From Pelistega sp. (GTDB lineage: Bacteria > Pseudomonadota > Gammaproteobacteria > Burkholderiales > Burkholderiaceae_B): DNA of 49,332 bases. The notes under the pieces are model-generated. The model did not search any database. It was not told the origin of the DNA and saw only the letters and a program-made list of their open reading frames with translations. Location of the stretch: contig JAUNUI010000024.1 of NCBI GenBank assembly GCA_030538255.1, positions 1-49,332 on the forward strand. The letters are read 5' to 3'. Position 1 is the stretch's first letter; each line of letters starts with the position of its first letter. The position numbers and the translations under genes are program-made. Positions 26,827-34,882 of this stretch are shown here, piece after piece.

Positions 26827-26865
26827 AGCGCTTACATCGACGATGATGTTAGGCGCTTTTTTGTT
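26827..26865 (+). terminator. Terminator after tRNA-Val copy 2
   Basis: AGCGC/GCGCT and an inner ACATC/GATGT form a two-part stem followed by TTTTTT. Confidence 0.7.
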
Positions 26866-26918
26866 TTTGGGCGAATTGTGTATCTGCGCAACCGATAAGT
26901 CTCAATCTACAAGTTCCC

Positions 26919-26989
26919 AAAAAAACTACCCCCTAAATACTACTATCTATTTTCTTGCGATAAGAAAAACTAGCAGCTACTTAGGGGGG
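26919..26989 (-). terminator. Long terminator of the speD-speE operon
   Basis: On the minus strand CCCCCTAA pairs with TTAGGGGG. Inside, a TTTTCTT/AAGAAAA hairpin pairs around GCGAT, and TAG plus seven T follow. It lies 17 bases past the speE stop. Confidence 0.8.
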
Positions 26990-27005
26990 CTTAGAAAATC
27001 TTGTC

Positions 27006-27977
27006 TTAAGCAGATTGAATGCTTAAAGGGCTAAAGTTCTCCGCTTGTAAACTTGGGTCTTGCAAAGCATTCTCAGCGCGAATGGGTTCGGCTGGTTTGC
27101 TCAGTAACTGGCGTAAGTAATTTGGCTGAGCGAGTAAAGCCTGATGCATAGCGCCGTTATACAGCTGTAAATCACGTAGTCCGAATTGCTGGATACGTTG
27201 ATCCACTTCATCGCTACTTAGGCTTAAGGGATCGGTGCTATCGGAAGCCATGGCCATCGCCCATTGTGTACCATACAGCGGTACATACTGCATATACGGG
27301 CGCACGATAGGGAAGGCACAACGTAAAGAGGCAACGATACGTGCTAAGGTCTCAGGACGATGAATCGGTGATTGAATATGCAGAGAGATAACGCCACCAG
27401 GATTGAGTGCTTTGCGACACGTCTCGTAGAACTCAGCTGTGTACAGTTGCACAGCTGGGCCGAAAGGATCGGTTAAGTCTAAAACAATCTGATCAAAGCG
27501 TTCAGTGCATTCTTCAAGATAGAGTTTGCCATCGCCTAGTTTAATTTCTAGGCGTGGGTCATCGAAGGCACCATTGCTGATACTCGGCAGCCATTCGCGG
27601 GCCATATCAATGACTTCGCTATCTAGCTCAGCAAGCACCACACGCTGCATACTCGGATACTTGAGCAACTCTTCAATTGAGCCACCATCACCACCGCCAA
27701 TTACTAAAGCGCTACGTGGATTACCGTGAGCAATTGCGGGCACATGGATCATGGGCTCGTGGTAGAAGAATTCATCACGTTCAGAGGTCATAAAGCAACC
27801 ATCAATGCGCATAGCACGTCCAAATAATGGCGTGTCTAAGATCTCGATATGTTGCATCTCAGAGCGCTGTTCAGCAAGCAAGTGAGAAGCTTTAAGATAA
27901 AAACCAAAGTCTTGACTCAATTGCTCTACTGAATAGATGCTTTCTTTTTGCGGCTCTTTGAGTTCATACTGACTCAT
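27006..27977 (-). CDS. speE: Spermidine synthase (polyamine aminopropyltransferase)
   Basis: The 323-residue enzyme transfers an aminopropyl group from decarboxylated S-adenosylmethionine to putrescine. Visible are the substrate segment DEFFYHEPMIHVPA (~68-81), the nucleotide loop ALVIGGGDGGSIEELLKY (~90-107), VVLAELDSEVIDMAREWLP and LDLTDPFGPAVQLY with the catalytic Asp. It overlaps the 3' end of speD by ATGA, so the two are translationally coupled. Product specificity (spermidine rather than another polyamine) is assumed from the family. Confidence 0.93.
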   Translation of the reverse strand: MSQYELKEPQKESIYSVEQLSQDFGFYLKASHLLAEQRSEMQHIEILDTPLFGRAMRIDGCFMTSERDEFFYHEPMIHVPAIAHGNPRSALVIGGGDGGSIEELLKYPSMQRVVLAELDSEVIDMAREWLPSISNGAFDDPRLEIKLGDGKLYLEECTERFDQIVLDLTDPFGPAVQLYTAEFYETCRKALNPGGVISLHIQSPIHRPETLARIVASLRCAFPIVRPYMQYVPLYGTQWAMAMASDSTDPLSLSSDEVDQRIQQFGLRDLQLYNGAMHQALLAQPNYLRQLLSKPAEPIRAENALQDPSLQAENFSPLSIQSA

Positions 27978-28447
27978 GCGCGTACCACACGGTGAAGATG
28001 AGGATCTTCAGAGTCAAAGGCAATCATCATGGTTTTGAAGAGGTTCTCTGCTTTAGACGTATTGTCACAGGCGTAGCTGCAGACATACACGTCAAGCGTC
28101 ACATAACCGTCTTCAGGCCAAGTGTGTAGGGACAAATGCGATTCAGCAAGCACGACCACGCCAGTTACACCTTCACCTTCACCGAAGCTATGAAAAAGGC
28201 TGCCAACAGTGGTTAGTCCGGCGTCGGCTACGGCTTTCTTACAGAATTCTTCAAGATAGGCGGCATCCGTCATTAATTGAGGATTATTGGCGCAACCGTA
28301 TAGGTCACCAATTAAATGTAAACCTGCAGCTTTACGAGGCACGTCTTCTGCACGACGGCGTTGCTGAGGAAGAATAGAATGAGTTGAGGCTGATTTAAGC
28401 AATATAGCATCTCCACAAGGTTGGGTGGCAACAAATGTCACGAGCAA
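27974..28447 (-). CDS. speD: S-adenosylmethionine decarboxylase proenzyme
   Basis: The enzyme makes decarboxylated SAM for SpeE. Processing should occur at the Glu-Ser bond of AESHLSLHTWPE (Ser103 becomes the pyruvoyl group); His108 and Cys123 match the family's catalytic residues (ESH.S.HTWP...VYVC). The start is uncertain. The longest frame begins at TTG 28447 (157 residues), with GTG 28441 also possible, and neither has a clear Shine-Dalgarno. The core domain begins near GLHLIGDLYGC (residue 42), so ~40 residues are an N-terminal extension. A structured leader and a near-consensus promoter lie upstream. Confidence 0.9.
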   Translation of the reverse strand: MLVTFVATQPCGDAILLKSASTHSILPQQRRRAEDVPRKAAGLHLIGDLYGCANNPQLMTDAAYLEEFCKKAVADAGLTTVGSLFHSFGEGEGVTGVVVLAESHLSLHTWPEDGYVTLDVYVCSYACDNTSKAENLFKTMMIAFDSEDPHLHRVVRA

Positions 28448-28583
28448 TGGGCTGCGTGACGTCTAGCAGCGGGCATCTTGCCAAGTAGAAGATGCTAGTG
28501 CTGACTGAAGTCCGCTGATGGCATACGGTACCGGCAAAGCCGGCGCTGCGGCAGCGAAAGATGTCTGGTGTAATACCAGGGAA
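28448..28583 (-). promoter_or_regulatory. Highly structured speD 5' leader, candidate cis-regulatory RNA
   Basis: In the ~135 bases between the predicted transcription start and the speD start codon, the minus strand shows consecutive hairpins. These are CTGGT/ACCAG (28565-28579), GCTG-CCG-CAGC (within 28544-28556) and CCGGC-TTT-GCCGG (28531-28543). A larger element follows, with CAGCGG/CCGCTG (28512-28517 with 28467-28472) stacked on GCATCTT/AAGATGC (28489-28495 with 28473-28479). A nine-codon ORF (ATG at 28524, stop at 28495) lies inside, without a clear ribosome site. The match to any named riboswitch class is not recognised; control by SAM or polyamines is a guess. Confidence 0.5.
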
Positions 28584-28589
28584 TCAAGG

Positions 28590-28618
28590 ATTATATATCG
28601 AAGTGTTTGATTTTACAA
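28590..28618 (-). promoter_or_regulatory. speD promoter
   Basis: On the minus strand TTGTAA (28618-28613), a 17-base spacer and a perfect TATAAT (28595-28590) lie about 143 bases before the speD start. Confidence 0.75.
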
Positions 28619-28808
28619 GCTTTTTTGGGGTTTTATGATTTATTTGTAATATGACAGATATAATACTGTGGATATTTTCAAAAGAATAAGCGAAATGATT
28701 TCGATTGACTAATCCGTTATTAAAACTGACTTAAGAGTGTCATAAAGAGAGGGCTTAGCTGCTCGCTTGTTGGCTACTGCTCCGAGCATGCTAGGATATG
28801 ATGCATTG

Positions 28809-28850
28809 AAACAACATCTACAGTTGTTATTCAGTGAATATGTTGTTTTT
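28809..28850 (+). other. Hairpin with T-run, possible terminator or attenuator
   Basis: AAACAACAT (28809-28817) pairs perfectly with ATGTTGTTT (28840-28848), ending in TTTTT. An inner ACAAC/GTTGT gives an alternative pairing. It lies directly before two tiny coupled ORFs. Confidence 0.45.
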
Positions 28851-28933
28851 ATGAGAAAAATGCTCGCTTTCCTGCTTTGTCACGGCCATGACGCAAACTT
28901 TCGACATACTGTGAGCATCTTAAGGAGAGTATT

Positions 28934-29059
28934 ATGACTGCGATTATAGTTGATATGACTTGTAGTTTTTGCCTTCGTCTAAGTGATCTTATCAAGACCT
29001 GCATCAGCACAGTTGGCGATGTGGCTATTGATATTGTTAACTCAGATATGGCAGAGTAA
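28934..29059 (+). CDS. Candidate small protein (41 residues)
   Basis: ATG 28934 follows the strong Shine-Dalgarno AAGGAGAG at 28922-28929. The peptide begins MTAIIVDMTCSFCLRLSDLI and has Cys10-x-x-Cys13 plus Cys23, followed by an Ile/Val/Asp-rich half ending SDMAE. I recognise no family. Its start overlaps the stop of a 28-codon ORF (28851-28937, MRKMLAFLLCHGHDAN...) by ATGA, an arrangement typical of translational coupling. That upstream ORF lacks a clear ribosome site. Both lie in a 1,058-base region (28448-29505) otherwise filled by the speD leader and repeats. A chance ORF is possible. Confidence 0.35.
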   Translation: MTAIIVDMTCSFCLRLSDLIKTCISTVGDVAIDIVNSDMAE

Positions 29060-29124
29060 ACAAGAAAATAAACCAGTAACTCAGATTAATAGACAATAAT
29101 AAAAATCAATAGGCGGATATTCAC

Positions 29125-29275
29125 TGCAAATATGGGCTATTAATATTCACTATGAATATTGATCATTACTATTCACACCGACTATTCAGCTAGGAATTTC
29201 ATTTCTAATCTTGCTAGGAATTTAACTTCAATTTGCAAGGAATTTCATTTCCGAGTTAGCAAGAAATTTAAGCCA
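29125..29275. repeat. Two AT-rich micro-tandem blocks (TATTCAC and GCTAGGAATTTCATTT types)
   Basis: From 29125, TATTCAC(T/A) recurs every ~20-26 bases. From 29189 there are four ~23-bp units with GC(T/A)AGGAATTT starts at 29189, 29213 and 29235, and GCAAGAAATTT at 29259. They lie in the gene-free part of 29060-29505. Confidence 0.75.
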
Positions 29276-29282
29276 AATATGT

Positions 29283-29311
29283 TGACCGCTCTTAATTATG
29301 TTAAGGGCGGT
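29283..29311. other. Hairpin GACCGC-CTTAA / TTAAG-GCGGTC
   Basis: GACCGC(T)CTTAA pairs with TTAAG(G)GCGGTC around TTATG; the bases in brackets face each other unpaired. No T-run follows on either strand. It may mark a transcript end for the small ORF on the plus strand. Confidence 0.45.
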
Positions 29312-29376
29312 CAATCTCATTAGAAGACCAAGCTCACTTAGTTTAGGGAAAACGCCCACAGTGTTCTAACTTCTTA

Positions 29377-29476
29377 CCGCATTAGCGAAACTTAAGCCTT
29401 GTAGCATTAGTTTGACAAAAACCTTGCCACACTAACGTGACATAGGCCTCGTAACACTGGTGAGATAAGGCGCTCT
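29377..29476. repeat. Four 25-bp tandem units
   Basis: Units start at 29377, 29402, 29427 and 29452, with (T/C)(A/C)(G/A)CA(T/C)TA(G/A)-like starts and CC(T/t)(T/C)G ends in the first three. They are strictly periodic but diverged. They end just before the stop of the Ser-rich gene at 29506. Confidence 0.75.
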
Positions 29477-29505
29477 CTTGTGCTAAGCGAACACTTTTCT
29501 CTGAA

Positions 29506-30036
29506 TTAGTGAATTAAATTCTGCAAGCGATGATAGAGCAACTGTGCTGCGCGGCTGGAGTCATGGGTGACAATGCGAAGATGTCGTTGGCTCTTGCTCA
29601 GGCGTTGTGCTGCACGCAATATTTCAATATTGAAGATAGGTGCTTGATCGCTAGTAACGATTGCATCTGCAGTGCTAATAAATAGTTTATGTTGTTGCTT
29701 GTAATAACGCGTATGCTCAGAACCAATGACAATTACGGCGGTATCGCTTGCTGTATTTAGCGTATCGTAGGGCGTGCTTAAAGCATTCGTTGCCGAACCA
29801 GGATGAGCAGGGAAGCGCAATGCTGATGTCCGCTTATCCACGCTCGGTGCAGGGTTTGAAGGCTGTGCTAAGGTGCTTGACGCAGGCAATGATGCTCGAG
29901 GTGATGTCTGACGATCTGAAGTTCTTAGCTGAGATGACGTAGAATGAGATGAGGCAGAAGAAGATTTACCAGCACTTAAGTTCGTGGTGGTTTTGTCGCT
30001 TGGCAAGCTTGCCAAGGCAGAAGTGTAGCTATTCAT
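29506..30036 (-). CDS. Hypothetical protein with Ser/Thr-rich N-terminal half
   Basis: A 176-residue protein of unknown function. Residues ~1-95 are low-complexity (Ser, Thr, Ala, Pro). Residues ~97-176 look like a folded alpha/beta domain (TAVIVIGSEHTRYYKQQHKL, DAIVTSDQAPIFNIEILRAA, LRIVTHDSSRAAQLLYHRLQ) that I cannot assign. An AGGA Shine-Dalgarno lies 9 bases before the ATG. No neighbour suggests a role. The disordered half may have grown by the same local repeat process seen in the surrounding spacers, but that is speculation. Confidence 0.55.
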   Translation of the reverse strand: MNSYTSALASLPSDKTTTNLSAGKSSSASSHSTSSQLRTSDRQTSPRASLPASSTLAQPSNPAPSVDKRTSALRFPAHPGSATNALSTPYDTLNTASDTAVIVIGSEHTRYYKQQHKLFISTADAIVTSDQAPIFNIEILRAAQRLSKSQRHLRIVTHDSSRAAQLLYHRLQNLIH

Positions 30037-30208
30037 GATGTATAGTCCTATTTAGCTGATTCAACACAATGTTAGGGCAGCAAGTTGGAGTAAATTCCCT
30101 AAACAGTAGATTAAAATCTTAATCCTATAACTTTAAAAAGTCAAGCCAGACTTTATTTTTACATAGCTAAGGGCTTGTGCATGCGATAAGAATATGTGGG
30201 TGACATTG

Positions 30209-30302
30209 TTTACTAAGCAATAAATTTACTCAGCAATAAAGATTGATATGCGATAAGGTTTTGTGTGTGATCAAGATGGTGAATGTGATCTAGATGATGA
30301 AT
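30209..30302. repeat. Short tandem pairs of 16 and 18 bp upstream of sbcD
   Basis: TTTACTAAGCAATAAA and TTTACTCAGCAATAAA are adjacent (30209-30240). GTGATCAAGATGGTGAAT and GTGATCTAGATGATGAAT are adjacent (30267-30302). The word ATGCGATAAG also recurs nearby. They fill most of the 357-base gap 30037-30393. Confidence 0.85.
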
Positions 30303-30393
30303 GTTTCACCTTTTTTAAGCTATTTTAAGATTTAAACATGAGTTTCAGTGAGCAATAAGCACTGACTTTTACCAGGACATAAGCGAAAACAAA

Positions 30394-31533
30394 ATGCGAT
30401 TTATACATACATCCGATTGGCACTTAGGTAGACTTTTTAATCAAGAGTCTTTGCAGGAGGACCAGGCCTATGTTTTACAACAAATCTTGGCCTATGCGAT
30501 TGAGCATAAAGTGGAAGCCATCTTATTAAGTGGTGATATTTATGACCGCAGTTCACCACCGGTACAGGCAATTCAATTATTTGATCAGTTCTTAGAGCAA
30601 TTGAACGCCGTGGGCATTCGTATGATAATGATTTCAGGTAATCATGACAGTTCGGTACGTGTTGGTTTTGCGGCGCATGCTTTAGAGCGCGGTGGCATTT
30701 TTATTAAGTCCGATCTCGATGACGCCACGAAACCTGTCGTGATTAAGCCCGAACAGGGCAAGGCAATTCATATTTATGGATTGCCGTATATTGATCCTGA
30801 GTATGTGAGTAGTTTCTATCAACTTGAACCATGCATCCATTCTTATCAACAAGCGCATCAGTTGGTTTTGGATCAGATGTGCTTAAATAGCGATGCGGTG
30901 AATATCCTGTTGGCGCATTGCTTTATTGATGGGGCAGCGATTAGTGAGTCAGAGCGACAACTTTCTGTGGGCGGGGCGACGGCTGTGGCGGCGGATACCT
31001 TCAGTGCTTTCGATTATGTAGCGTTAGGCCATATGCACGGTGAGCAATATCGCACGCATGAACATATTCGTTATTCTGGTTCAATTTTAAAATATAGTTT
31101 TTCTGAAGAGGAACATATTAAAGCGGTAACGCTAGTCGATGTCAGTGAAGAGGGGGTAGTAAGCTGGCAAAGCTTAACCTTAAAACCCATACGCGAAGTG
31201 CGCACAATTGAGGGCATGTTTGCGGATATTCTTGAAGCGGCAAAAACAGACCCACAAGCGGATGACTATATTCGTGTGATCTTGCATGATACAGCGGCGC
31301 TTTTAGAACCTATGTCACAGTTACGGGAATATTATCCGAATATTTTAAAATTAGAAAAATCCATCTTTAAAGAAAAAATCTCAGGACTGCAAGCGAATAG
31401 TGTGGACTTAGCTAAGCGTACTGAGATTGATATCTTTAATGACTTTTACCAGGCCTTCATTGGCCAGCCTTTAAGTGAGGAACAAGAGCAGATTATGCAT
31501 GACATTGTTAAACAGATTCGCGCTGAGGATTGA
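30394..31533 (+). CDS. sbcD: Nuclease SbcCD subunit D
   Basis: The 379-residue Mre11-like nuclease has the metallophosphoesterase motifs SDWHLGR (~7-13), LSGDIYDRSSPP (~45-56), ISGNHDS (~80-86), LLAHCFIDG (~169-177) and LGHMHGEQY (~211-219). With SbcC it cleaves hairpins and palindromes and trims DNA ends. It is followed by a 36-codon ORF and then sbcC. Its task of attacking repeat-derived hairpins is notable beside the many repeats of this genome, but that link is only a thought. Confidence 0.95.
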   Translation: MRFIHTSDWHLGRLFNQESLQEDQAYVLQQILAYAIEHKVEAILLSGDIYDRSSPPVQAIQLFDQFLEQLNAVGIRMIMISGNHDSSVRVGFAAHALERGGIFIKSDLDDATKPVVIKPEQGKAIHIYGLPYIDPEYVSSFYQLEPCIHSYQQAHQLVLDQMCLNSDAVNILLAHCFIDGAAISESERQLSVGGATAVAADTFSAFDYVALGHMHGEQYRTHEHIRYSGSILKYSFSEEEHIKAVTLVDVSEEGVVSWQSLTLKPIREVRTIEGMFADILEAAKTDPQADDYIRVILHDTAALLEPMSQLREYYPNILKLEKSIFKEKISGLQANSVDLAKRTEIDIFNDFYQAFIGQPLSEEQEQIMHDIVKQIRAED

Positions 31534-31538
31534 TTAGC

Positions 31539-31649
31539 ATGGCATTAATACGTTTAATCTCACAGGCTATTGGCTTCTTTGCTCAAGTGGAAAATACGGA
31601 TATCCCGCTTGCTTCTCTTATTAATTCTCTTGCTGCCAAGGAGCACTAA
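31539..31649 (+). CDS. Small ORF between sbcD and sbcC (36 residues)
   Basis: ATG 31539 lies 6 bases after the sbcD stop, with GAGG 10 bases upstream. The stop (31647-31649) is 2 bases before the sbcC ATG, so the ORF fills the gap between the two genes almost exactly. The peptide starts MALIRLISQAIGFFAQVENT and ends SLAAKEH; it is largely hydrophobic and may form an amphipathic or membrane helix. The Shine-Dalgarno of sbcC (AAGGAG) lies within its last codons, which suggests that it couples translation. I recognise no family. It may be a real small protein or only a coupling ORF. Confidence 0.5.
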   Translation: MALIRLISQAIGFFAQVENTDIPLASLINSLAAKEH

Positions 31650-31651
31650 AT

Positions 31652-34600
31652 ATGAAACCCATTCGGTTAACGATGCAAGCGTTCGGTCCCTTCAGCCAAA
31701 GTGAAACGATCGATTTCACTGCCTTAGGTGAGAGCCCTTTGTTTCTTATTCATGGTCAAACAGGAGCAGGTAAGAGCACGATTTTGGATGCGATGTGTTT
31801 TGCCTTATATGGTCAAGCGGCAGACTCCGTGCGCGAGACGGGCAACTTACGCTGTGACCGCGCCGCGCCCGAGTTGCACTGCCAGGTAGAATTTGAATTT
31901 GCTATCGGAGATAAGCGCTATCGGATTACGCGTAAACCTGCTCAGCTCTTACCAGGCCGCACCAGTGATATTGCTGCTAGAGCGACCTTAGTTCAGTTAT
32001 TGGATGATGGTTCCGAGCAGCTCCTGGTTGAGCGCAAAGTGACTGAAGCTAATGAAGCAATTACACGCATTACCGGCTTGCAAGTCGAGCAATTTCGTCA
32101 GGTGATGGTTTTACCGCAAGGTAAATTCCGTGAACTCTTATTGGCCAAGAATGAGGATCGTGAAAAAATTCTGGCTAATCTGTTCCAAACCGATATTTAT
32201 AAACAGATTGAGGAAGCGCTTAAGTTGCGTGCCGCTGATATTACGCGGGCTAAGCAAAATCAAAATGAGCAAATCAAGGGCATCTTAATTGCGGCAGAGC
32301 AAGCCAGTGAAGCGGATTTACTGAGCCAGATTGAGCAAGGTAGGCCTGAACTTGAGTTATTAGAGCAGAATGTTAAGCAGCACGAGCAAGTCGTGAAACA
32401 GCACGATTTAGCGGTGCACCAAGCACAAGAGTTGCTTAAGCAGTTTCAGCAGCTATCGACTCTGGCAGATAGGGAGTTAGTGCTGCTGCAGGAGAAAGCT
32501 TCACGACTCATGCAGGAAGAACAATTAGGTCTGCATCAGCAAGCTCAGAAAGTGAGCCCCTATATTCAGGAGCTACTAGGTCTTGAGCATGATTTGAAGC
32601 AGTCAGAACAGTCGATTCAGCAAACACAAATTTGGTGTGAGCAATTGCAGCAAGCCAGTTCACATGTTGAGGAGCAGCATGTGAAAGCGCAAACAGCCAT
32701 GTTGGCTAAACCGCAATGGGATGTGCGCTTAAGCCAATTGAATGCTTTAAAAGATCAGTTCAGTAAAATTGATAAGCAGCAAGCAGAACTCAAGCAGCTT
32801 GAGCAGAGTAAGCAGAAACAAACGGAATCACTCGCTTCGTTAACGAGACAATTAACACAGCAGCAACAAGCACATACGACGGGACAACAAGCGAAACAAG
32901 ATAGCTTGCAGCTGGATAAAGAGATACTTGAACTTGAAGTTGAACTCAAGCAAATTAAGGAGGATGGTAAAAAGGCGCGTGACTTTACGAATCTTCAGAA
33001 TGATGCTTCAAATTTAAAAAAACAAGCTGATATTAAGGAGCAAGCACAAGCGAAATCACAGGCGCAATTTGAGTCATTTAAGCAGAATGCGCTACGTCTG
33101 GAACTCAGTTGGCATCAAGGACAAGCAGCACTGCTCGCAAAGCAATTACAAGCTGGCGAGGCTTGCCCTGTCTGTGGCAGCGTGGAGCATCCGCATATTG
33201 CCTATTCAGATAGTCTTGTCTTGGTTGAGCAAGAGCAAGTTGAGCAGGCGCGCCAGGCACAGGATCGTGCGCATATGATTTGGCAGCAGGACAAAGAGCA
33301 GTGGCAACAACTTTTAACCCAATATCATGCTAAGCAAGCTGAGATTGATAAATGGCAAGCCGAGCATGTGCTGATGCTGAGTTTAGATGACTTATTGCTC
33401 AAACATAAGCAACAAGACACTGTGCTGAAGGCCAAGATGCAACTGAAGCAAAACTTGCAAAAACAGATCAATGGGCTGAGTGCGATTACGCAAGCTATTC
33501 AGACGCTCTCAGAACAGCAAGAACAGCTACGTAATAGCTTAAGCTTACAAGAGCGTGATGAAGGTGTGGCAAGAGAGAGGCTAGCACAATTGCAACTTGC
33601 ACTACCACTCGAGATTCAATCACAAGCACAATTGATGCAGGCTATTGCAGATTGCCAGGCACAGATTCAGCATATCGAGCAGGGCTTAACAGTAGCACAA
33701 GCAGCGAAGCAGAAACATGAGCAAGATGTGAGTAGCGCCAAGACACAGTTAAGCGAACGTCAACAGAAGCTAACAGCGCTCCTAGCGGCCATACAGAACA
33801 AGTCACTGGCCTTGACGAGCTTGCTAGAGCAAACAGGTTTTGAGTCGCGTGATCGATGCCAACAAGCCTTGCTAAGTGAGCTTGAAGCCAAGCAACTGCA
33901 AAGTGCGATTACTGCCTATAAGCAGGAATTAAGCCAAGTCGAATCGCAGAGGAAACTCTTGCAAGAGCAAGTCAGTGGTAAAAGCAAACCCGATCTTATT
34001 GCTTTGCAAGAGTCTGCGAGAACCACGCAAGAGACTTATCAGCGCATCAATCAAGAGCTAGAGAATAAGCGTCTAAGCGTGCGTAGTCTGCAATCGGCGG
34101 TTAAATCATTGGAGCAAATTAAGCAGCGCCAAGCTGAGCTGGAGCAACAATATCAAATATTAGGCACCATGAGCGAGGTGGCCAATGGTAAAAATAGTGC
34201 CTATATCAGTTTGCAACGATTTGTGCTCAGTGTCATCTTAGAGGAAGTCTTGGAGAATGCCAGTCAGCGCCTGCAGTACTTAAGTGATGGTCGTTATGAC
34301 TTGGTGCGCAGGCAAGATGTTAAGCGTCGTGGCAGTAAAGCTGGCTTGGATATCGATGTTTTTGATGTGTATTCGGGGCAGACACGAGAGGCCTCAACCT
34401 TATCTGGGGGAGAGAGCTTCTTAGCATCCTTATCCTTGGCTCTAGGATTATCTGATGTTGTGCAACAGCGTAGCGGTGGCATCAAATTAGATACCTTATT
34501 TATTGATGAAGGTTTTGGCAGCTTAGACCAAGGCGCACTTGAGTTAGCCATCAACTCCTTATTAGAGTTACGCAATAGTGGTCGTATGATTGGGATTATT

Positions 34601-34696
34601 TCGCATGTGAGTGAGTTGAAAGAGCAAATTCACTTAGGTGTTGAAGTGAAATCCAATCCTGCTGGCAGCCATGTTGTAATGCATGGGGTTCAATAA
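31652..34696 (+). CDS. sbcC: Nuclease SbcCD subunit C
   Basis: The 1014-residue Rad50-like SMC ATPase has Walker A GQTGAGKST (~35-43) and long Gln-rich coiled coils (~190-490 and ~520-820). Between them is the zinc-hook Cys505-PVC508 (EACPVCGS). At the C-terminus are the signature STLSGGESFLASLSLAL and the Walker B LFIDEGFGSLD. It dimerises through the zinc hook and drives the SbcD nuclease. The coiled coil is unusually rich in Gln and its DNA in CAGCAA/AAGCAG-like words, another place where short-period repeats seem tolerated. Confidence 0.96.
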   Translation: MKPIRLTMQAFGPFSQSETIDFTALGESPLFLIHGQTGAGKSTILDAMCFALYGQAADSVRETGNLRCDRAAPELHCQVEFEFAIGDKRYRITRKPAQLLPGRTSDIAARATLVQLLDDGSEQLLVERKVTEANEAITRITGLQVEQFRQVMVLPQGKFRELLLAKNEDREKILANLFQTDIYKQIEEALKLRAADITRAKQNQNEQIKGILIAAEQASEADLLSQIEQGRPELELLEQNVKQHEQVVKQHDLAVHQAQELLKQFQQLSTLADRELVLLQEKASRLMQEEQLGLHQQAQKVSPYIQELLGLEHDLKQSEQSIQQTQIWCEQLQQASSHVEEQHVKAQTAMLAKPQWDVRLSQLNALKDQFSKIDKQQAELKQLEQSKQKQTESLASLTRQLTQQQQAHTTGQQAKQDSLQLDKEILELEVELKQIKEDGKKARDFTNLQNDASNLKKQADIKEQAQAKSQAQFESFKQNALRLELSWHQGQAALLAKQLQAGEACPVCGSVEHPHIAYSDSLVLVEQEQVEQARQAQDRAHMIWQQDKEQWQQLLTQYHAKQAEIDKWQAEHVLMLSLDDLLLKHKQQDTVLKAKMQLKQNLQKQINGLSAITQAIQTLSEQQEQLRNSLSLQERDEGVARERLAQLQLALPLEIQSQAQLMQAIADCQAQIQHIEQGLTVAQAAKQKHEQDVSSAKTQLSERQQKLTALLAAIQNKSLALTSLLEQTGFESRDRCQQALLSELEAKQLQSAITAYKQELSQVESQRKLLQEQVSGKSKPDLIALQESARTTQETYQRINQELENKRLSVRSLQSAVKSLEQIKQRQAELEQQYQILGTMSEVANGKNSAYISLQRFVLSVILEEVLENASQRLQYLSDGRYDLVRRQDVKRRGSKAGLDIDVFDVYSGQTREASTLSGGESFLASLSLALGLSDVVQQRSGGIKLDTLFIDEGFGSLDQGALELAINSLLELRNSGRMIGIISHVSELKEQIHLGVEVKSNPAGSHVVMHGVQ

Positions 34697-34708
34697 TTGA
34701 TGTAAGTT

Positions 34709-34760
34709 TAAAATAATAAAGGGGCGAGGCAAGATCTGTGATAGATGATGGCTCACCCCT
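34709..34760 (-). terminator. Probable terminator of the TPP-enzyme gene
   Basis: On the minus strand AGGGGTGAG pairs with CTCGCCCCT (one mismatch) and TTTATTATTTT follows. It lies between the convergent sbcC and TPP-enzyme genes. Confidence 0.5.
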
Positions 34761-34882
34761 ACGTGAGATGTTGCAATGCGTTAACAAGCTAGCTTAAGCG
34801 ACTAAAACTATTTATTTGAAACTGATCGCAATAGCCCGTGAGCTATAGGCTTTAGTTAATACTCCTTAGCCGCCATACCTGC

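Noticed and set aside
26843-27034. 63-codon ORF after tRNA-Val copy 2
   Set aside because: It runs over the tRNA and speDE terminators and has no ribosome site.
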